Source: Emergomyces orientalis (lineage: Eukaryota; Ascomycota; Eurotiomycetes; Onygenales; Ajellomycetaceae). From it: a DNA stretch of 64,000 nt. The translations under genes were made by a program, and so were the position numbers. Shown one piece after another: positions 47,240 to 59,200 of this stretch. The stretch covers positions 310,001 to 374,000 of the forward strand of contig MOWL01000046.1 of assembly GCA_002110485.1 (NCBI GenBank), given 5' to 3'. The notes beneath the pieces are model-generated. The model saw only the letters and a program-made list of their open reading frames with translations, was not told the DNA's origin and made no database searches. Each line of letters starts with the position of its first letter. The stretch's first letter is position 1.

Positions 47240-47947
47240 GGCGAATGCTCTCCAAACACAGAGAAAGTGAAGGGATTAATTATTATTAACGGAAGGATGC
47301 CAGCGTCCGTTCACCACGTAGATCCATTCTCGCATCTCAATTTGGGGTGGGAACATGGGTGATTTAATATTAAATATATACATTTCCCGCTTTGCTGGTG
47401 AGGAGATCTCGTCCCAGAGCATTGGCGTGAAAAGCAGCCAAACACTGCGACGGATTGTAGCACAGGCTCTTCTACGGAGCATAAGCTTCCATGGTGGATA
47501 ACGGACCAGGGCAAGTTCTCTCCTCCAAGCTTGACTTAGAAGAATCGCGTGGCAGAATGGAACATTATAACTTGATCAGCATTATTGCTCTGATGGTTTG
47601 GCTCTTCTTGCCCTTATCACGGGGCTAACCAGGTTGGAGTGCATCGCGATAAAGTGGCTAAGTAGCTTGGTGTGGATCTCCCAGTCAGCACATGTGGGGA
47701 GGACGCATCATGATTGGAAGATAGCTCGCTACAACATTCCTCGCGCACTCGGGTTTGTCCTTCAGGCTTGTAAAACATGGGAATAAAGTGCAGAGAGCAA
47801 GGAGCAGTGATGCTGGAAAATCAATAGTTCGAAGATGCTGCATCATGCACAAAACTGCTTCTATCAGGTGCAAATTATCCATTGTTGAGCTGCATATCAA
47901 GTCCGGCCATATCGGGGGACGGATGGACGGATGGAGGTTATATCAGT

Positions 47948-47955
47948 CTCACGTG
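47948..47955. promoter_or_regulatory. TCACGTGA palindrome
   Basis: An 8-bp palindrome with CACGTG core, about 710 bp upstream of the phosphodiesterase ATG. It is a candidate bHLH (Pho4- or Cbf1-type) site. Confidence 0.35.
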
Positions 47956-48596
47956 ACAAAGAATAAACCAAAACTCCCCCCAGCAAACAGCACAGAATCT
48001 TACTCATGTTGCAACAACAAACAACCTCAGCCATGTTGAAATTATTGCTTGCGGGTGATATCATGCGACAAAAGAAAAGTGATACTTTTGAAAAGCGTCT
48101 ACAAAACCATCGGAATCCCCCCTTTTTCTAAAAAGGCATGATACGTCAAGCCTACACCCAAAAATGAGATCTCTTCTCCGTTACCACGCACAAGGCGCAG
48201 CAAGACGATGAAAAGAAAAGAGCTGGGAGGATAATAAATCCCAGTAGGGAGCCAAAGAATATGCCTGTCAAAACCCCGAAGGATGTTGAGCGGCAAGGCT
48301 CGCCACGATGTGCAATGTAGGAGCCTCTCCACGGCAGACCGCCTTCTTGATCGCGGATGCCCAAACAAGGTAAGTATGAAGAAGAGAAAAGAAGAAGAAA
48401 AAAAAGTTCAAAGAGAAACCGGGCGAGGAGAGATATTTATACGTGAGGGAGGAGGCGCTAGTGAAGGCGCTAGTCTAAGCGAGGTTGCAAGAGGTTTGCT
48501 GATTGGCTGGAGTAATCTGGGAACTGGGACGGCTCCGGAATATCATTAGTCCCCTCCGCTCGGGTTCTCTATTTATCCTTTTGGACAGGATATCAT

Positions 48597-48604
48597 CTCA
48601 CGTG
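48597..48604. promoter_or_regulatory. TCACGTGA palindrome near NAM9
   Basis: A second TCACGTGA, followed by CC, about 212 bp upstream of the NAM9 start. It is a candidate bHLH site. Confidence 0.35.
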
Positions 48605-48816
48605 ACCCTACTCCGTGCTAGAATTTTGAGTGCGGAAGAAAAGAGGCAGAGAGAAAGAGAGAGAGATACCACAGCAAGTATCAACAACAGCAATCTCAAG
48701 ACAACCAGGGCGGGATAGATACGGAGAGAGAGCAAGAGAGGGAACTTCCATGGTCTACCCTCTTTATTACGCCAATTGCTGAGTGTTGCTGAGGGTATCT
48801 TTGGCATCCCGCTACC

Positions 48817-50472
48817 ATGAGGACCAATCCCTGGAAGCTCATGAGGGCTGGGAGGAGGCCAGCGGTCAGTAGGAGTCCATATACAACATTTTCTTTTCCT
48901 TTCCCTTAGTAGATATATATAATACTGATTACTCTCTCAGAAAGTCCTTCAATCGTGGAACAAAGTCAATCTCTACAATCTCAAACACGCCAGTATTCCC
49001 CATACCTCCTCCAAAACCTTTTTCCAACAGAAATGGATCGCGAAATCCCTTGCCCGCACATACCACGGCGAGCAGGTCCGCGAATCGCAGTGGGAGAAAA
49101 TGTTTTCCCGTCGCCTACGCTCTGTAGTGCCCATGGACGCCAATTACCTGGCACGTAACGATGGTGCCTCCGAGTCCGCAGGTCGAGGTTCCGGTTTGGA
49201 AGGGGTTGGACCGCGCAAGGCCCCGCTCACGCCTCACATGCAGATGACCTTTGCGCCGTTGGAACGGAGGCTGGATGTCGCTATCTTCCGTGCCATGTTT
49301 GCTAGCAGCACGAGACAGGCAAGGCAGTTTGTTATACATGGTTCCGTCACTGTCAATGGGAAGAAGGTACGCGACCCCCTCCGTGTTCCTTGCACATGCG
49401 TAATATGTAGCAATGGCAAAATATTGACGAGAGATTACAGATGAGATATCCAGGATACCTCTTGAACCCTGGTGACCTTTTCCAAGTAGACCCCGAACGA
49501 GTCATGTTTGCGACTGGTGCGCCCAAGGACCCTCAACAGCGCCGTAGGGGCCGTAAACGGCGGAATCGGACACCAGCAGAGGCTGCCACGAAAGAAACCA
49601 CCAAAGCAGACGAAGAACCTGCAGAGGCCGATGCAGCTGAAGAAACATCTGCATCCACTGAGGGAGCCGAAGAACCTGCAGAAACCGCTGAGAATGCAGA
49701 GCAATCCAGCGAAACTGCCGAACAAAAGGAGCTATCACCGGAGGAAGCGCGGAAAACATTAACCCGCCTCCTCTCCCAGGCCAAGGAGATCATGAATAAC
49801 AAGGATGTCTCCGTCCCTGCCCAAAGACTTAATCTCAACAACTTCCGCAAGGGCGTCCGACAAGCGCTCTCCAGCGCTTTCTCGAGCACCAACATCGTCG
49901 AAGACCTCGAAGCCCAATTTCTTCAACTAAAAGCTCTGGCGGATCAATCCTCCCCCGAATCAGAATCCACAACAGAGTCCTCCACTTCAACCAAGCAAAC
50001 CCCTCCCCCATCCACCACCACCTCCTCCTCCGCCAACCTCCCCGAATCCGTCCTCCCCACCTCCACACCCAACGACAAACCCTCGACAAAATCCACCTCC
50101 TCCCCCAGCACCCCGCAAGACCCCGTCCTTGCCGCCGCTCTAAAACAAGCAATCGAAAACCCCTCCGCCCCACTCGATGAAACGACCCACCCACAGATCT
50201 CGGAAGAAGACCTCACCGTCCTTCGCCAGGCCCTATACCAAATGCACGAGAACCCGATAGACAGTCTGAAACCGTACGCTACCCCCTGGCGGCCGCGGGA
50301 CTACATGAGCGCCTTCGCGTTCATCCCGCGCTATCTGGAAGTGAACCAGAATATTTGCGCTGCGGTGTATCTGAGACACCCTGTGGCCAAACCCGGGAGG
50401 TCTGAGGTGCCGTCGCCGTATCCGGATGCGATTAATGGGGCGGCGTTTGTGTGGTATTTGAGGAGGCGGTAG
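48817..50472 (+). CDS. NAM9: mitochondrial small ribosomal subunit protein uS4m (Nam9)
   Basis: Exons 48817..48864, 48941..49366 and 49441..50472 give 501 residues. The basic N-terminus [16 protein letters not shown] fits a mitochondrial targeting sequence. Exon 2 has [15 protein letters not shown] and the S4 RNA-binding domain [26 protein letters not shown], then SVTVNGKK at the exon end. Exon 3 starts [21 protein letters not shown], typical of fungal uS4m. A long acidic Ala/Glu/Thr-rich insert (residues about 195-260) and a Ser/Pro-rich stretch follow. The C-terminus [24 protein letters not shown] ends with a family motif. It is a structural component of mitoribosomes. Confidence 0.93.
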
Positions 50473-51670
50473 ATGGTTTGTAGTTTCTTGGTTGTGTATT
50501 GGTTGTGTGTATTGTTATATTTGTAGTAAAGAAAAGGAGTGTGATGCGATATTTGTGTACAATAGACTAATTTCCATATATCTCTTTTTTTCTTTTTTTC
50601 TTTTTTCGTTTTGTCAGTTTTATCTTTTGTTAATTTTGGTTCGATACATATCCTCGTTTCCGGCAACGGCGGACATCAGGTAATGGCTGTCTTTCCTATA
50701 TAGAACCCCAGAAACATGGATATATAGAGAATTTTCTTTTCTGCCCTTTTTTATTTTCCAGCTTATTTACATAGATCGCCTTCACGATGCCCAAGCACTG
50801 AGATGTTTGGAACGGGCACGGAAAATCAAATACCAATGTGACGCAAATTACCAACGTCTTCTGCTGCAGATTTCCTAGCTCAAGGCGTAATGCCCCATAC
50901 AACCCGTGCAGACTGCCTAATTAAACCTAGGCTGTTCCCCGCTGATGGGCCGTTTTTTTTCTCATTTTTTTTTGTTTGATTTTTCAAACTCTCTTTTTCT
51001 TTTTCTTTTTTCTTTTTTCTGTTGCTGCTGCCTTTTCCTTTTGATGCTGCCAATTTTTCAGTTTTGTTATGCGGTTTGCGGTGTACCGCGGATTACTTTA
51101 GCCCTTAGTTATATAGCCGCCGTTGAAGAAATATTTTTTGTTGTTTATTTTTTTATTTATTTGTTGCTGTTACGCTCTATTTTAACTTCACTAACTCGGT
51201 TTCTTTCTTTATTTTTTTTGATGGTGAATTTTTCAAAACGACACCAAGCGCAAAAAAAAAAAAAAAAGGACCGAAACCCAACAGAAAAGGGAAAAACATC
51301 GGGAAAATCGAAAATTAGCCAGAAAGGGGAAAGCGGACGACACCCCAACGCTTGACCAGGACGGGGCCACGATATTAAAAACAAGAACAAACATACTCAC
51401 AGTCAAGGACGGGGACGAACGACTTATCACGCGGGGTGATTGCAGGCGAGAGTTGAACAGAAGAGCTGAAGAAGAGGGGAAAAAAGGAGAGGCATCTCAT
51501 CTCCTCTATCTCTCTGTTTTTCGTCGGGCGCATATTCCTCATACGCCGCAACCAAACAAGAACGACAAACAATACTTAAAATAATAATAAAAAACCTTCC
51601 CATATGACAAACAAACCCAGAAAACAAAACATAAACTCAAAGGGGAACCAGTCGTGCAATTTCCGAACAA
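50473..51670. other. intergenic with T/A tracts
   Basis: 3' UTR of NAM9 and promoter of the SANT-like gene. Pyrimidine-rich plus strand at 50940..51230 and an A run at about 51253..51268. Open frames here are low-complexity shadows. Confidence 0.55.
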
Positions 51671-53329
51671 ATGTTTAACTGGCATACAAGCGTCGAACCT
51701 CCGCCTCAAGGGACTCCCGTATCTGCTAGACAACAGCATCAACATCCACATCAACACCAACAGCATCAACAACACCAGCATCAGCATCAGCATCAACATC
51801 AACATCAACAACACCAGCAACAGCAACAGCAGAGCCACCACGGTCCTCTGCAATGGCTCCCCGCTGCGCCTCCGCTCCCTAGGCCGCTGTCTAATACCCT
51901 TCCGCCCATCTCTGCCCTACGCCCCACTAATAACTTCGCATCCACCGCCCAACATGATCCAGCTGTCTTACAAACCCCCGCATCCACTGACCACTCGTTG
52001 TCAGAAAGCCCCAACATTCGCGAGAACGCCGTTGCCGCAAGTGGCGTCGACCTAGATCCCGAACCCGCATATGATCACCCGGCGCCAGGTCCGGAACCCA
52101 GCTCCGACGACGTTGATATAGATGGAGGAGGATCCGCGTCGCGGCAAGCAGGTCGTGTAGGGCCAGGACGGGGGGTCGATCTGGCGCTGTTGGAAAACGA
52201 GACGCCACGCAAACACGGCAAGCGACTAACGACGCGCGAGGAGACGGCGCTATTTGAAATTTGCAACAGGCACGCAGCTTCGTTTGGCGAACGCAACCGT
52301 CTCTGTGAATGGTGGTTGAATGTGACGCAGGAGTTTACCGCGTCGGAGGGCCATCCGTACTCGTGGCATAGCGTACGGCGGAAAGTGGAGCTTGTGACGC
52401 AGCAGCGGATTAAATTCCTTGCGGGGCTGGATGGGAAGCGGGGGGATGATCAGGCCGATGCGGCATGGAGTGCTGCTGTCGATTCATGGATTCCGTCCTG
52501 GAAACGGTTTCAGGATCAGGAGAATGAGCGCATACATGCTAAACAGGGGAAGAGGGGGCGGAAGAGAAAATCAGTGGTTGACGCTGAAGGGGTGGGGATG
52601 GGATATCAGCATATGCTGCCACCTGGATTCGATACGATGTTTACACCCCCATCCTCATCGAGGCCGGCAAAAACGGCTCGAATGGACCCTCCGGCTTCTA
52701 TACCTGCTACTACTGCACCTCCCACCACCGCAGAACCCGTGAAGGCGCCTCCGGCCCAAAAGCAGCAGAAACAGCAGCAACAGAAACAGCAACACATTCC
52801 CGCGTCAATGCCACTTCAACCAACCCCGCAGCAGACACCCGTGTCCAACACTGCAGCAATCATGGCCGCTGCCACATCATCATCCGCAGCAGCTGCTGCA
52901 GCAGCAGCCGCAGCAACAGAGCCCAACGTCGGCGCCGCAATTTTAGAAACACTATCAAAACTCAACAAAAACCTCGAAGCAGCATCTTCCCGCAACCACC
53001 AATCCAACGCCATGTCCCTGGCAGCAGGAGCTGCGCACCCCCATCCACACCCCCATCAGCAAAAACCTTCCCCAAACTCCACAATGGCCAACCACGCCAA
53101 CTCCAACCACAATCATACCCATGGCCGCGGAGCAGTAGCAGCGGCATCAGCAGCGACCCCGGTTCAAAACTCAATATCAGCATCAACGCTCCACCAATTA
53201 AAGTCTGAGCTACGCGCGGAACTACGGCAGGAGATCCAAAAGGACCGCGCACAGCTTGAGGAGAAACTGGACTCGGTGCAGAGGACGCAGGAGATGATTT
53301 TGGATTTGTTGCGGCAGGAGCCGCAGTAG
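51671..53329 (+). CDS. SANT/Myb-like domain protein with His/Gln repeats
   Basis: A single exon of 552 residues. Residues about 22-55 are a His/Gln tract encoded by imperfect CAT/CAA/CAG repeats. A Myb/SANT-like helical module lies at about 178-285: KHGKRLTTREETALFEICNR, NRLCEWWLNVTQEF, WHSVRRKVELVTQQRIKFL, WIPSWKRFQDQENERI, with aromatic residues spaced as in trihelix/SANT DNA-binding domains. A basic tail KRGRKRKS follows. Then come a Pro/Gln stretch, a poly-Ala run (about 406-416), a His-rich segment and a C-terminal coiled coil (LKSELRAELRQEIQKDRAQL). Likely a nuclear transcription or chromatin factor. The specific function is unknown. Confidence 0.85.
   Translation: MFNWHTSVEPPPQGTPVSARQQHQHPHQHQQHQQHQHQHQHQHQHQQHQQQQQQSHHGPLQWLPAAPPLPRPLSNTLPPISALRPTNNFASTAQHDPAVLQTPASTDHSLSESPNIRENAVAASGVDLDPEPAYDHPAPGPEPSSDDVDIDGGGSASRQAGRVGPGRGVDLALLENETPRKHGKRLTTREETALFEICNRHAASFGERNRLCEWWLNVTQEFTASEGHPYSWHSVRRKVELVTQQRIKFLAGLDGKRGDDQADAAWSAAVDSWIPSWKRFQDQENERIHAKQGKRGRKRKSVVDAEGVGMGYQHMLPPGFDTMFTPPSSSRPAKTARMDPPASIPATTAPPTTAEPVKAPPAQKQQKQQQQKQQHIPASMPLQPTPQQTPVSNTAAIMAAATSSSAAAAAAAAAATEPNVGAAILETLSKLNKNLEAASSRNHQSNAMSLAAGAAHPHPHPHQQKPSPNSTMANHANSNHNHTHGRGAVAAASAATPVQNSISASTLHQLKSELRAELRQEIQKDRAQLEEKLDSVQRTQEMILDLLRQEPQ
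51741..51836. repeat. CAN trinucleotide repeat coding poly(H/Q)
   Basis: Imperfect CAT/CAA/CAG/CAC units, about 30 codons, in the 5' part of the SANT-like gene. Confidence 0.9.
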
Positions 53330-53760
53330 ATTTATTATCTCAATAGTGAGATGATCAGGTCCTACCTCAGCGTTTTTTAGGCACGGGGAGGCAGGGGGTG
53401 TAGGTGACGGATATATATAGGAAGAAATTTTTTTTTTTTGGGGGGTGGGATTTAAGGGGGAAGGGGAATTCTATGAAATCTAAGGCACCTCATGAATGTT
53501 ACGACTTTTCTTTCTTTTTTTCCTTCTCAATGCACCTGGGCAATTGCCCATTGTTTTCTGGTTTTCCCTTTTTTGTTTTCTCTTTTTCTTTTTCGCATTG
53601 CATTTTTTTCTCCTCTTCTTCCTCATATCGGTTTTTAGTATCAATTTTGTCTTTTAATGGAACAGCCTTCCCCCTCCCCCCTCCCGCCCCTCTTCCCCCC
53701 TTCTTATTCCCTTCCCTTTTATTATTTAATACTCTTTCTCCATTTCCATTGTAGTTAACC

Positions 53761-53789
53761 TGACTGATTGACTGACTGACTGACTGACT
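53761..53789. repeat. TGAC tetranucleotide repeat
   Basis: Seven tandem TGAC units with one TGAT variant. Confidence 0.9.
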
Positions 53790-53933
53790 ACCCCCCTAAC
53801 CTGCTTCGGGTTCGCTGTTTTGTTTCCTCAGTTGCACAGCCTCCCTTTTTATAGGCCTTCTTCTTTCCTTCTCCCTGTTTCTCTTACACGATTTATGTAT
53901 GACCCCTTTTGTCTTCCTTTTCAGGTTCTTCTG

Positions 53934-53935
<2 letters not shown>

Positions 53936-53964
<29 letters not shown>
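53936..53964. repeat. 29-nt T homopolymer
   Basis: An uninterrupted T run; on the plus strand it lies downstream of the SANT-like gene. Confidence 0.95.
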
Positions 53965-54816
53965 CATATGGCCAATTGATGACGATGCATGGGAAATGTA
54001 ATGTAAATAATATCCTACCCGCATGTATATATTTTTAATCTAGAGATGATGGGCGGAATCTTTATTATTATTATTTTACTATTACTACCGTTTCGCAATG
54101 GCATTCACAATGGGAAGGGAAACGAGGAGATTTTTCAAGATTGCTTTCATCCTTTCTTAAATGTCATGATGGAGTATTGATAATCTCGTGCGCTCCTCTT
54201 CCTGCTAATAACTTTTGGATTTCGTTTTCCCGGGAAAATATCCTCGTTATTTTCCTCCGTGAATAGAGAGTGAATGGATGGGATATGTACAGTAGAATGT
54301 ATGTACTGTACAATACATATGGGTTTTACGACTACAAGGAAATAGAAGACTGGAAAGAAATCATCGTCATTCAGAGCTAAGGTATTTAATACGAATAGGA
54401 GAAGGGAGGCGGGCTGGACATAACTCCACTCATATTTGCTGCCACAGGGTATGATACAGATTAGGAAACGAAAGAAGAAAATGATGAAATTTGGAACACG
54501 GTGATCAAAATCTTCTTCTTTTTTGGTGGGTAGCGTAAGCTAAAATACAAAGCATTAAGATATACGTGGAGGGGAAAAATGGGAAAAGCAGCAAACGAAA
54601 AGAAGGGGGGAATGGGGCAACAAAATTTAAGTAAAAGGACAAATGGAAAAAGGAGTAAATGTCCGAAGTTGGCTTGCATCCGCAGCACATCCATCACCAG
54701 CGTTTTAAAAAGTCTAGTTGCAAAATACACCGACCAAATGTTGATAGGAAAAAGGGAGGCAGAAAAGCAAGGCAAAAAGGGGGTGTTAATAGCTTGCAAG
54801 TTTGTTGTTATGGGGT

Positions 54817-56283
54817 TTAGTAGTAGAAAGTCTCATCAACAGTTCGTCCACGAGTCCATAGCGGCTCGCTGCCGCGAACATATGTGTCCTCGAACAGGAT
54901 GCGCGGCGTAGCGTCGGGGGCAGGCATCTTCTCAGCCTCAGCAACCTCATCATCAACATATTTCCTAGCATCTTTATCAATGGCCTTCAACTCCTCTTCA
55001 CTGGTGACACCCCAGTCGAGCAGTTTCTGCTTAAGGCCGGCAATAGGGTCGTTGGTGCTGCGCATCCGTTGGATCTCCTCACGGGTGCGGTATGTGGTAC
55101 CTGGATCGGACATGGAGTGGCCGCCGTATCGGTAGGTGACGTATTCAAAGACGAGAGGGCCATTGCCAGCGATTGTGTACTCACGACCGTATTGGACGGC
55201 AGCTTTGATGGCAAGGACGTCCATTCCGTTAACTTTCAGACCGGGGATGTACTGGCCACGTTTGTAGTAATCGGTAAGGGCGGATGAGCGGTTGGCTGAG
55301 GTACCCATGCCGTATTTGTTGTCTGAAATAAGTAGTACGGGGTATTTAGCGTCGCTGTGCATTTCCCCCGTCTATATAAAATCGGTATTAAAGAAAAAAA
55401 ATATATAGAGACTCACTTTCACAGCCAAAAATGCAAGGTAGATTCCATAGCTTAGCCATGTTAAAGGCCTCGAAAACTTGACCTTGGTTGGATGCTCCGT
55501 CGCCGTACAATGCTATGGTGGTGGCTTTTTCCTCGTTATATTGTTGGGCGAATGCCAGGCCAGCACCAACGGGGACCTGGGCTCCTACAATGCCGTTGCC
55601 TCCATAGAAACCTTTGGCGAACATATGCATAGAGCCACCTTTTCCGTATGCAATCCCCTCTCGGCGCCCGAGAAGTTCACCGATGATCGATTTTACAGTT
55701 CCACCACGCAGCAATGCGAAGCCGTGGCACCGATAGGCAGTGATTAATTTATCCTCCTTGGTAATTGCGTGTTCAATGCCGGCCGCAACGGCTTCCTGCC
55801 CCGTTGACAAATGGCAGAATCCTCGAATCTTCTTTTCTTTGTAGAGGCGATCCGCAGCCATCTCCATTCGTCTGCGCGCGCCAATGTTAGACAAAGAGTG
55901 TCGTAGTCAAAAAACACATAGCGCGCAACATAGTTCTAAATTACCTTATGGAGACCATATCATGATACATCTGTTTCAATTCCTTCTTGGTGGTCTCGAG
56001 GGTGTATGGAGGGGGGTCGAGCTCATATGTCTCGAAGCTCTCATCGGAGAGCTTCACTGTGAATGGTTTGTCCTCTTCCTGATGCAATGCGATACAGAAT
56101 CAGACATCTATGTAACTACAGATTGGTAGACTGGTGCGAGTGGAATTATTGGGCACTTACAGCGGGGATAGCTTCAGCGTGCGCGGAAGCCGCATCGGTG
56201 GTGACAGTCCGCCTCACTACTGGGACAAAGGTTTTGCGGCCCAGAGGGGCAACCTGCCGAGCCCGGATCACTCTGGAAAACAT
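54817..56283 (-). CDS. PDA1: pyruvate dehydrogenase E1 component, alpha subunit
   Basis: Exons 56161..56283, 55945..56078, 55417..55871 and 54817..55322 give 405 residues. The first 35 residues are basic and hydroxylated ([19 protein letters not shown]), a mitochondrial presequence. [42 protein letters not shown] is the E1 alpha start. The thiamine diphosphate motif is [23 protein letters not shown] ending CENNKYGMGT, with the spliced NN completed across an intron. The phosphorylation loop [17 protein letters not shown] carries the regulatory Ser. Together with E1 beta, the enzyme decarboxylates pyruvate and transfers the hydroxyethyl group to E2 in the mitochondrial matrix. Confidence 0.97.
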
Positions 56284-59200
56284 TGTGAAGTGAAACGAAG
56301 CGCAATGGCAAAGGGGCGTGAGAGGAGAGACAGGACGGAGGAGGAGGAGGCGGCGAAGGGATGTTGCGGATGTTGTGGATGTTGATGTTTTTCTGGTATG
56401 AAAGTCGTAGATCTCACCGAAGAACGTTGGGAAACCAACAAGAAGCGAGCTAGAGCTGTTTGGGGTAAGGGCTGCTTATGTCACCAGGCTGGGAGTGGGC
56501 CCGGCTTTAACGACAACAACTCACTTTCACCCGCGAAAAAACATCTTAACCCAACTCAACCCCACATAATTTCAAAGGATATGGAAATTTACAAATGCTG
56601 AACAGAGGCCTGGGAAAATGGCGGGCAATTCGTTTTACAAGAGCCATACTATAAGTTCCGCTATGTACAGTGCGTTCCTTGGCTATATATACCCATTCAA
56701 AAACACGATGTCTACTTTCTTTGTAACCTGTCTGGTTCCCTGACATGCCATCCCTCCAAGCTCAGTGGCAGCGCACAATGTTGATTAAACCTCAATATTA
56801 CCTTGAAGAAGCCTTAGACCGGCTCTCATACTTCCACGGCAATGGGTTCGTTCCCAATTGGCTGACAATCTTTGAAGTTCAAGGGCTGGAAGACACTGGA
56901 GTACCTCACCCACACCAACGTTTATTATCAATGCTTGATATCGGCCCAGAAGGGTTTACGGATTGTCCACATGATTAGTACTTCTGGACCCCAATCGGAC
57001 ATGAGAGACAAGATCTCGATAAATCGCAATCATTGCAGAGTCTGAAGTTTTACTGTTCTTACGTTCTCGGCTGTGCAGCAGCTCGGGCTGAAAGCGCGTA
57101 TCTACCAGCAAGCCAACCCATTTTCGCTATTATTCCCAGCTTACAGCGTTAGCCTGCCTATATTAAACCCGAAGTTTGAGGTTTGATGGATGTGCTGAGA
57201 TGTCGTTTTTTCTGGTCTGGTGAATGCCCACTGCGAAGCCCCTGACCTCAACGGCTGGGCAAAGAGCACCAACTGTTCCCTCATTTTTATTCAAAAATGA
57301 TATTAAACCCTTGACACCTAGCATGAGCTCAGCCTCTTCTTGTATTTTGACCGAGAACTCAGGAGTGGGCTCCTTGCCCCATTCGCGCGCCCCACTGTGG
57401 AATCCAATCGAAAGCAAACTTTAAAATGTGGTCCATTATTTGACTGTCACTAGCACAGCATCTATAAGTGTCCGTCACTGAATAACACAAGGAATCTGGG
57501 GACTGCTGTTATGTCTAATGTATGAACAAGTTTATATTGGGATGTCTAGGTCCAAATTGAAGGCTTACTCCTGCGTGAAGAAAACCATATTGGCCAAGGC
57601 CGCGGGCCATTGAAACAACGGTTTCCAGCCATTATCTATTTCCAAAACCTTTGAGTTCAATATTGACTTATCTTGCCTCGGAGGTGGTTTATAACCATTT
57701 AGAGCTATACAGTGATAATTTAAAATATACTCAACATGCTATGCTTGCTTTGAAGTGAGCTCGCAGTTACACATCATCCCTCGAAAAAGGAATACATGAG
57801 TGATATGCCCCTTTCTACTGTCACTGTCAGTTATCAACTCAATGGTATTAGAATCTATTTATTTAAAAAAAATCCTAGTTGCCAGTTTCTGTTTTGCTTC
57901 CTTTCTTTCTTCTCCCTCAAACTCACAATAGTCAGCCATCTTCGTTACTGTCATTCTTCTATTCATATTTGACTATATCGTTTTGATATATACTGTTATT
58001 GGAACACGATACGAACAACTATCTCCTTCTTACGTTGGAAATTAATATTCAACTGCGCAAAAGAGTGTATGTCGAGTGTGTTTGTGCCGACAATCTAAGG
58101 GAACACAATGCTTGGTAATATGGTTCAGCCTCTGATATGCCTTCTCTACCTCCCTTAGCGGCCGCTCAATAACAATGTCCCTTAATCGATAGCACCCACG
58201 AGCGGCTGTCCATCCAGAAAGCGGCTAAAATGTGCCTTCATGCATGCGTCGAGGTACATATCTGGCCACGAAATGGAATACGGGATACAAGATTTAAATA
58301 TTGTCCTTCTCGGAGTCGGTGCCGTACACACAATTATGACAGATAGCCACAATTCTCTTCCCCCCAGGGGCGATATCCAGCTCATGGGTCCCTCAGCGGC
58401 TAAGGAACTCCTCTAGGCAGCGTCGGGGTATGCCAGAAGAAGAACGCACTTGGACGTGGATAATAAATGGCTCCACAATCCTGAATTCTACCGCATACGC
58501 GGAGGGTATACAAACGAGGTATACCAGGATGCTCTTGAACAGGACTTGCTCATATTTGAGGGCCCACAACTAAAAAATATATGCTGTGCCCATACCGTTC
58601 AGCCTTGGCTAAGCGTCAACTTTCCTTAACGACGATGAACCCCCCGTTTTAGTGACAATGAGAATTAGCACGTACTGCCTGCATAAGTATCTGAGGTGGA
58701 ATGAATTGACGCATGTGGATTTCGACTACTGTACTAGTGTTCTAGATAGGTATGGGTTTACTCCATCTGTTGAAATTTATATCCGGCTTAACTATGTATA
58801 TTCTCTTGCGTATGACGTTTCGGCGGATGTTATTCGTGGTGTTCCTTGATTTCTTCGTGTTTCTGCTTTTTTTTTTCTTGCTTCTCTTTTCTTTCTGTTT
58901 CTTTAATTAGTCAAATTTGATACTACTCCGGCTCCCCTACTCCACTACCCCTTCGAGAGAACCTTCTCTAGATATAGAAGCAAGATTTGTCTCCTTTTGC
59001 ACTTTTCCAATTTACATCGAAAATTGGCGATGAGTTTAGCAAGCAAGTTGATCAAAAAAACTGCAAGTGAAATTGATTGAATGGGTTTAATTGAATACAG
59101 AAAATTGCAGAGATGAATAATTTCATCATAAATTAGCATGTTTTGTCATGATCTGAAGACATATCACAAGAATAAAACAAGGGGGGGAAAATGGACATAG

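Larger units (their letters stand above)
47240..48816. promoter_or_regulatory. divergent intergenic, phosphodiesterase (-) and NAM9 (+)
   Basis: 1.6 kb. Two TCACGTGA palindromes are present, at about 47948..47955 and 48597..48604. An overlapping set of short frames near 48099..48549 includes one with a hydrophobic stretch, but none has a solid ATG and splicing model. A GA/AG-rich tract lies at 48640..48670. Confidence 0.5.
53330..54816. other. intergenic between convergent genes, repeat-rich
   Basis: Poly-T runs (29 T at 53936..53964), a TGAC tetranucleotide repeat (53761..53789) and ATT triplets near 54061. It probably includes both 3' UTRs. No gene is seen. Confidence 0.6.

Noticed and set aside
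48099..48549. Overlapping frames on both strands, one with a strongly hydrophobic segment (about 48190-48280 minus)
   Set aside because: The hydrophobic frame lacks an ATG, and I could not build a spliced gene. Kept as intergenic.
58080..58440. Possible decayed gene on plus
   Set aside because: One frame is open for about 80 codons but has no recognisable motif; neighbours are stop-rich. No family can be named.
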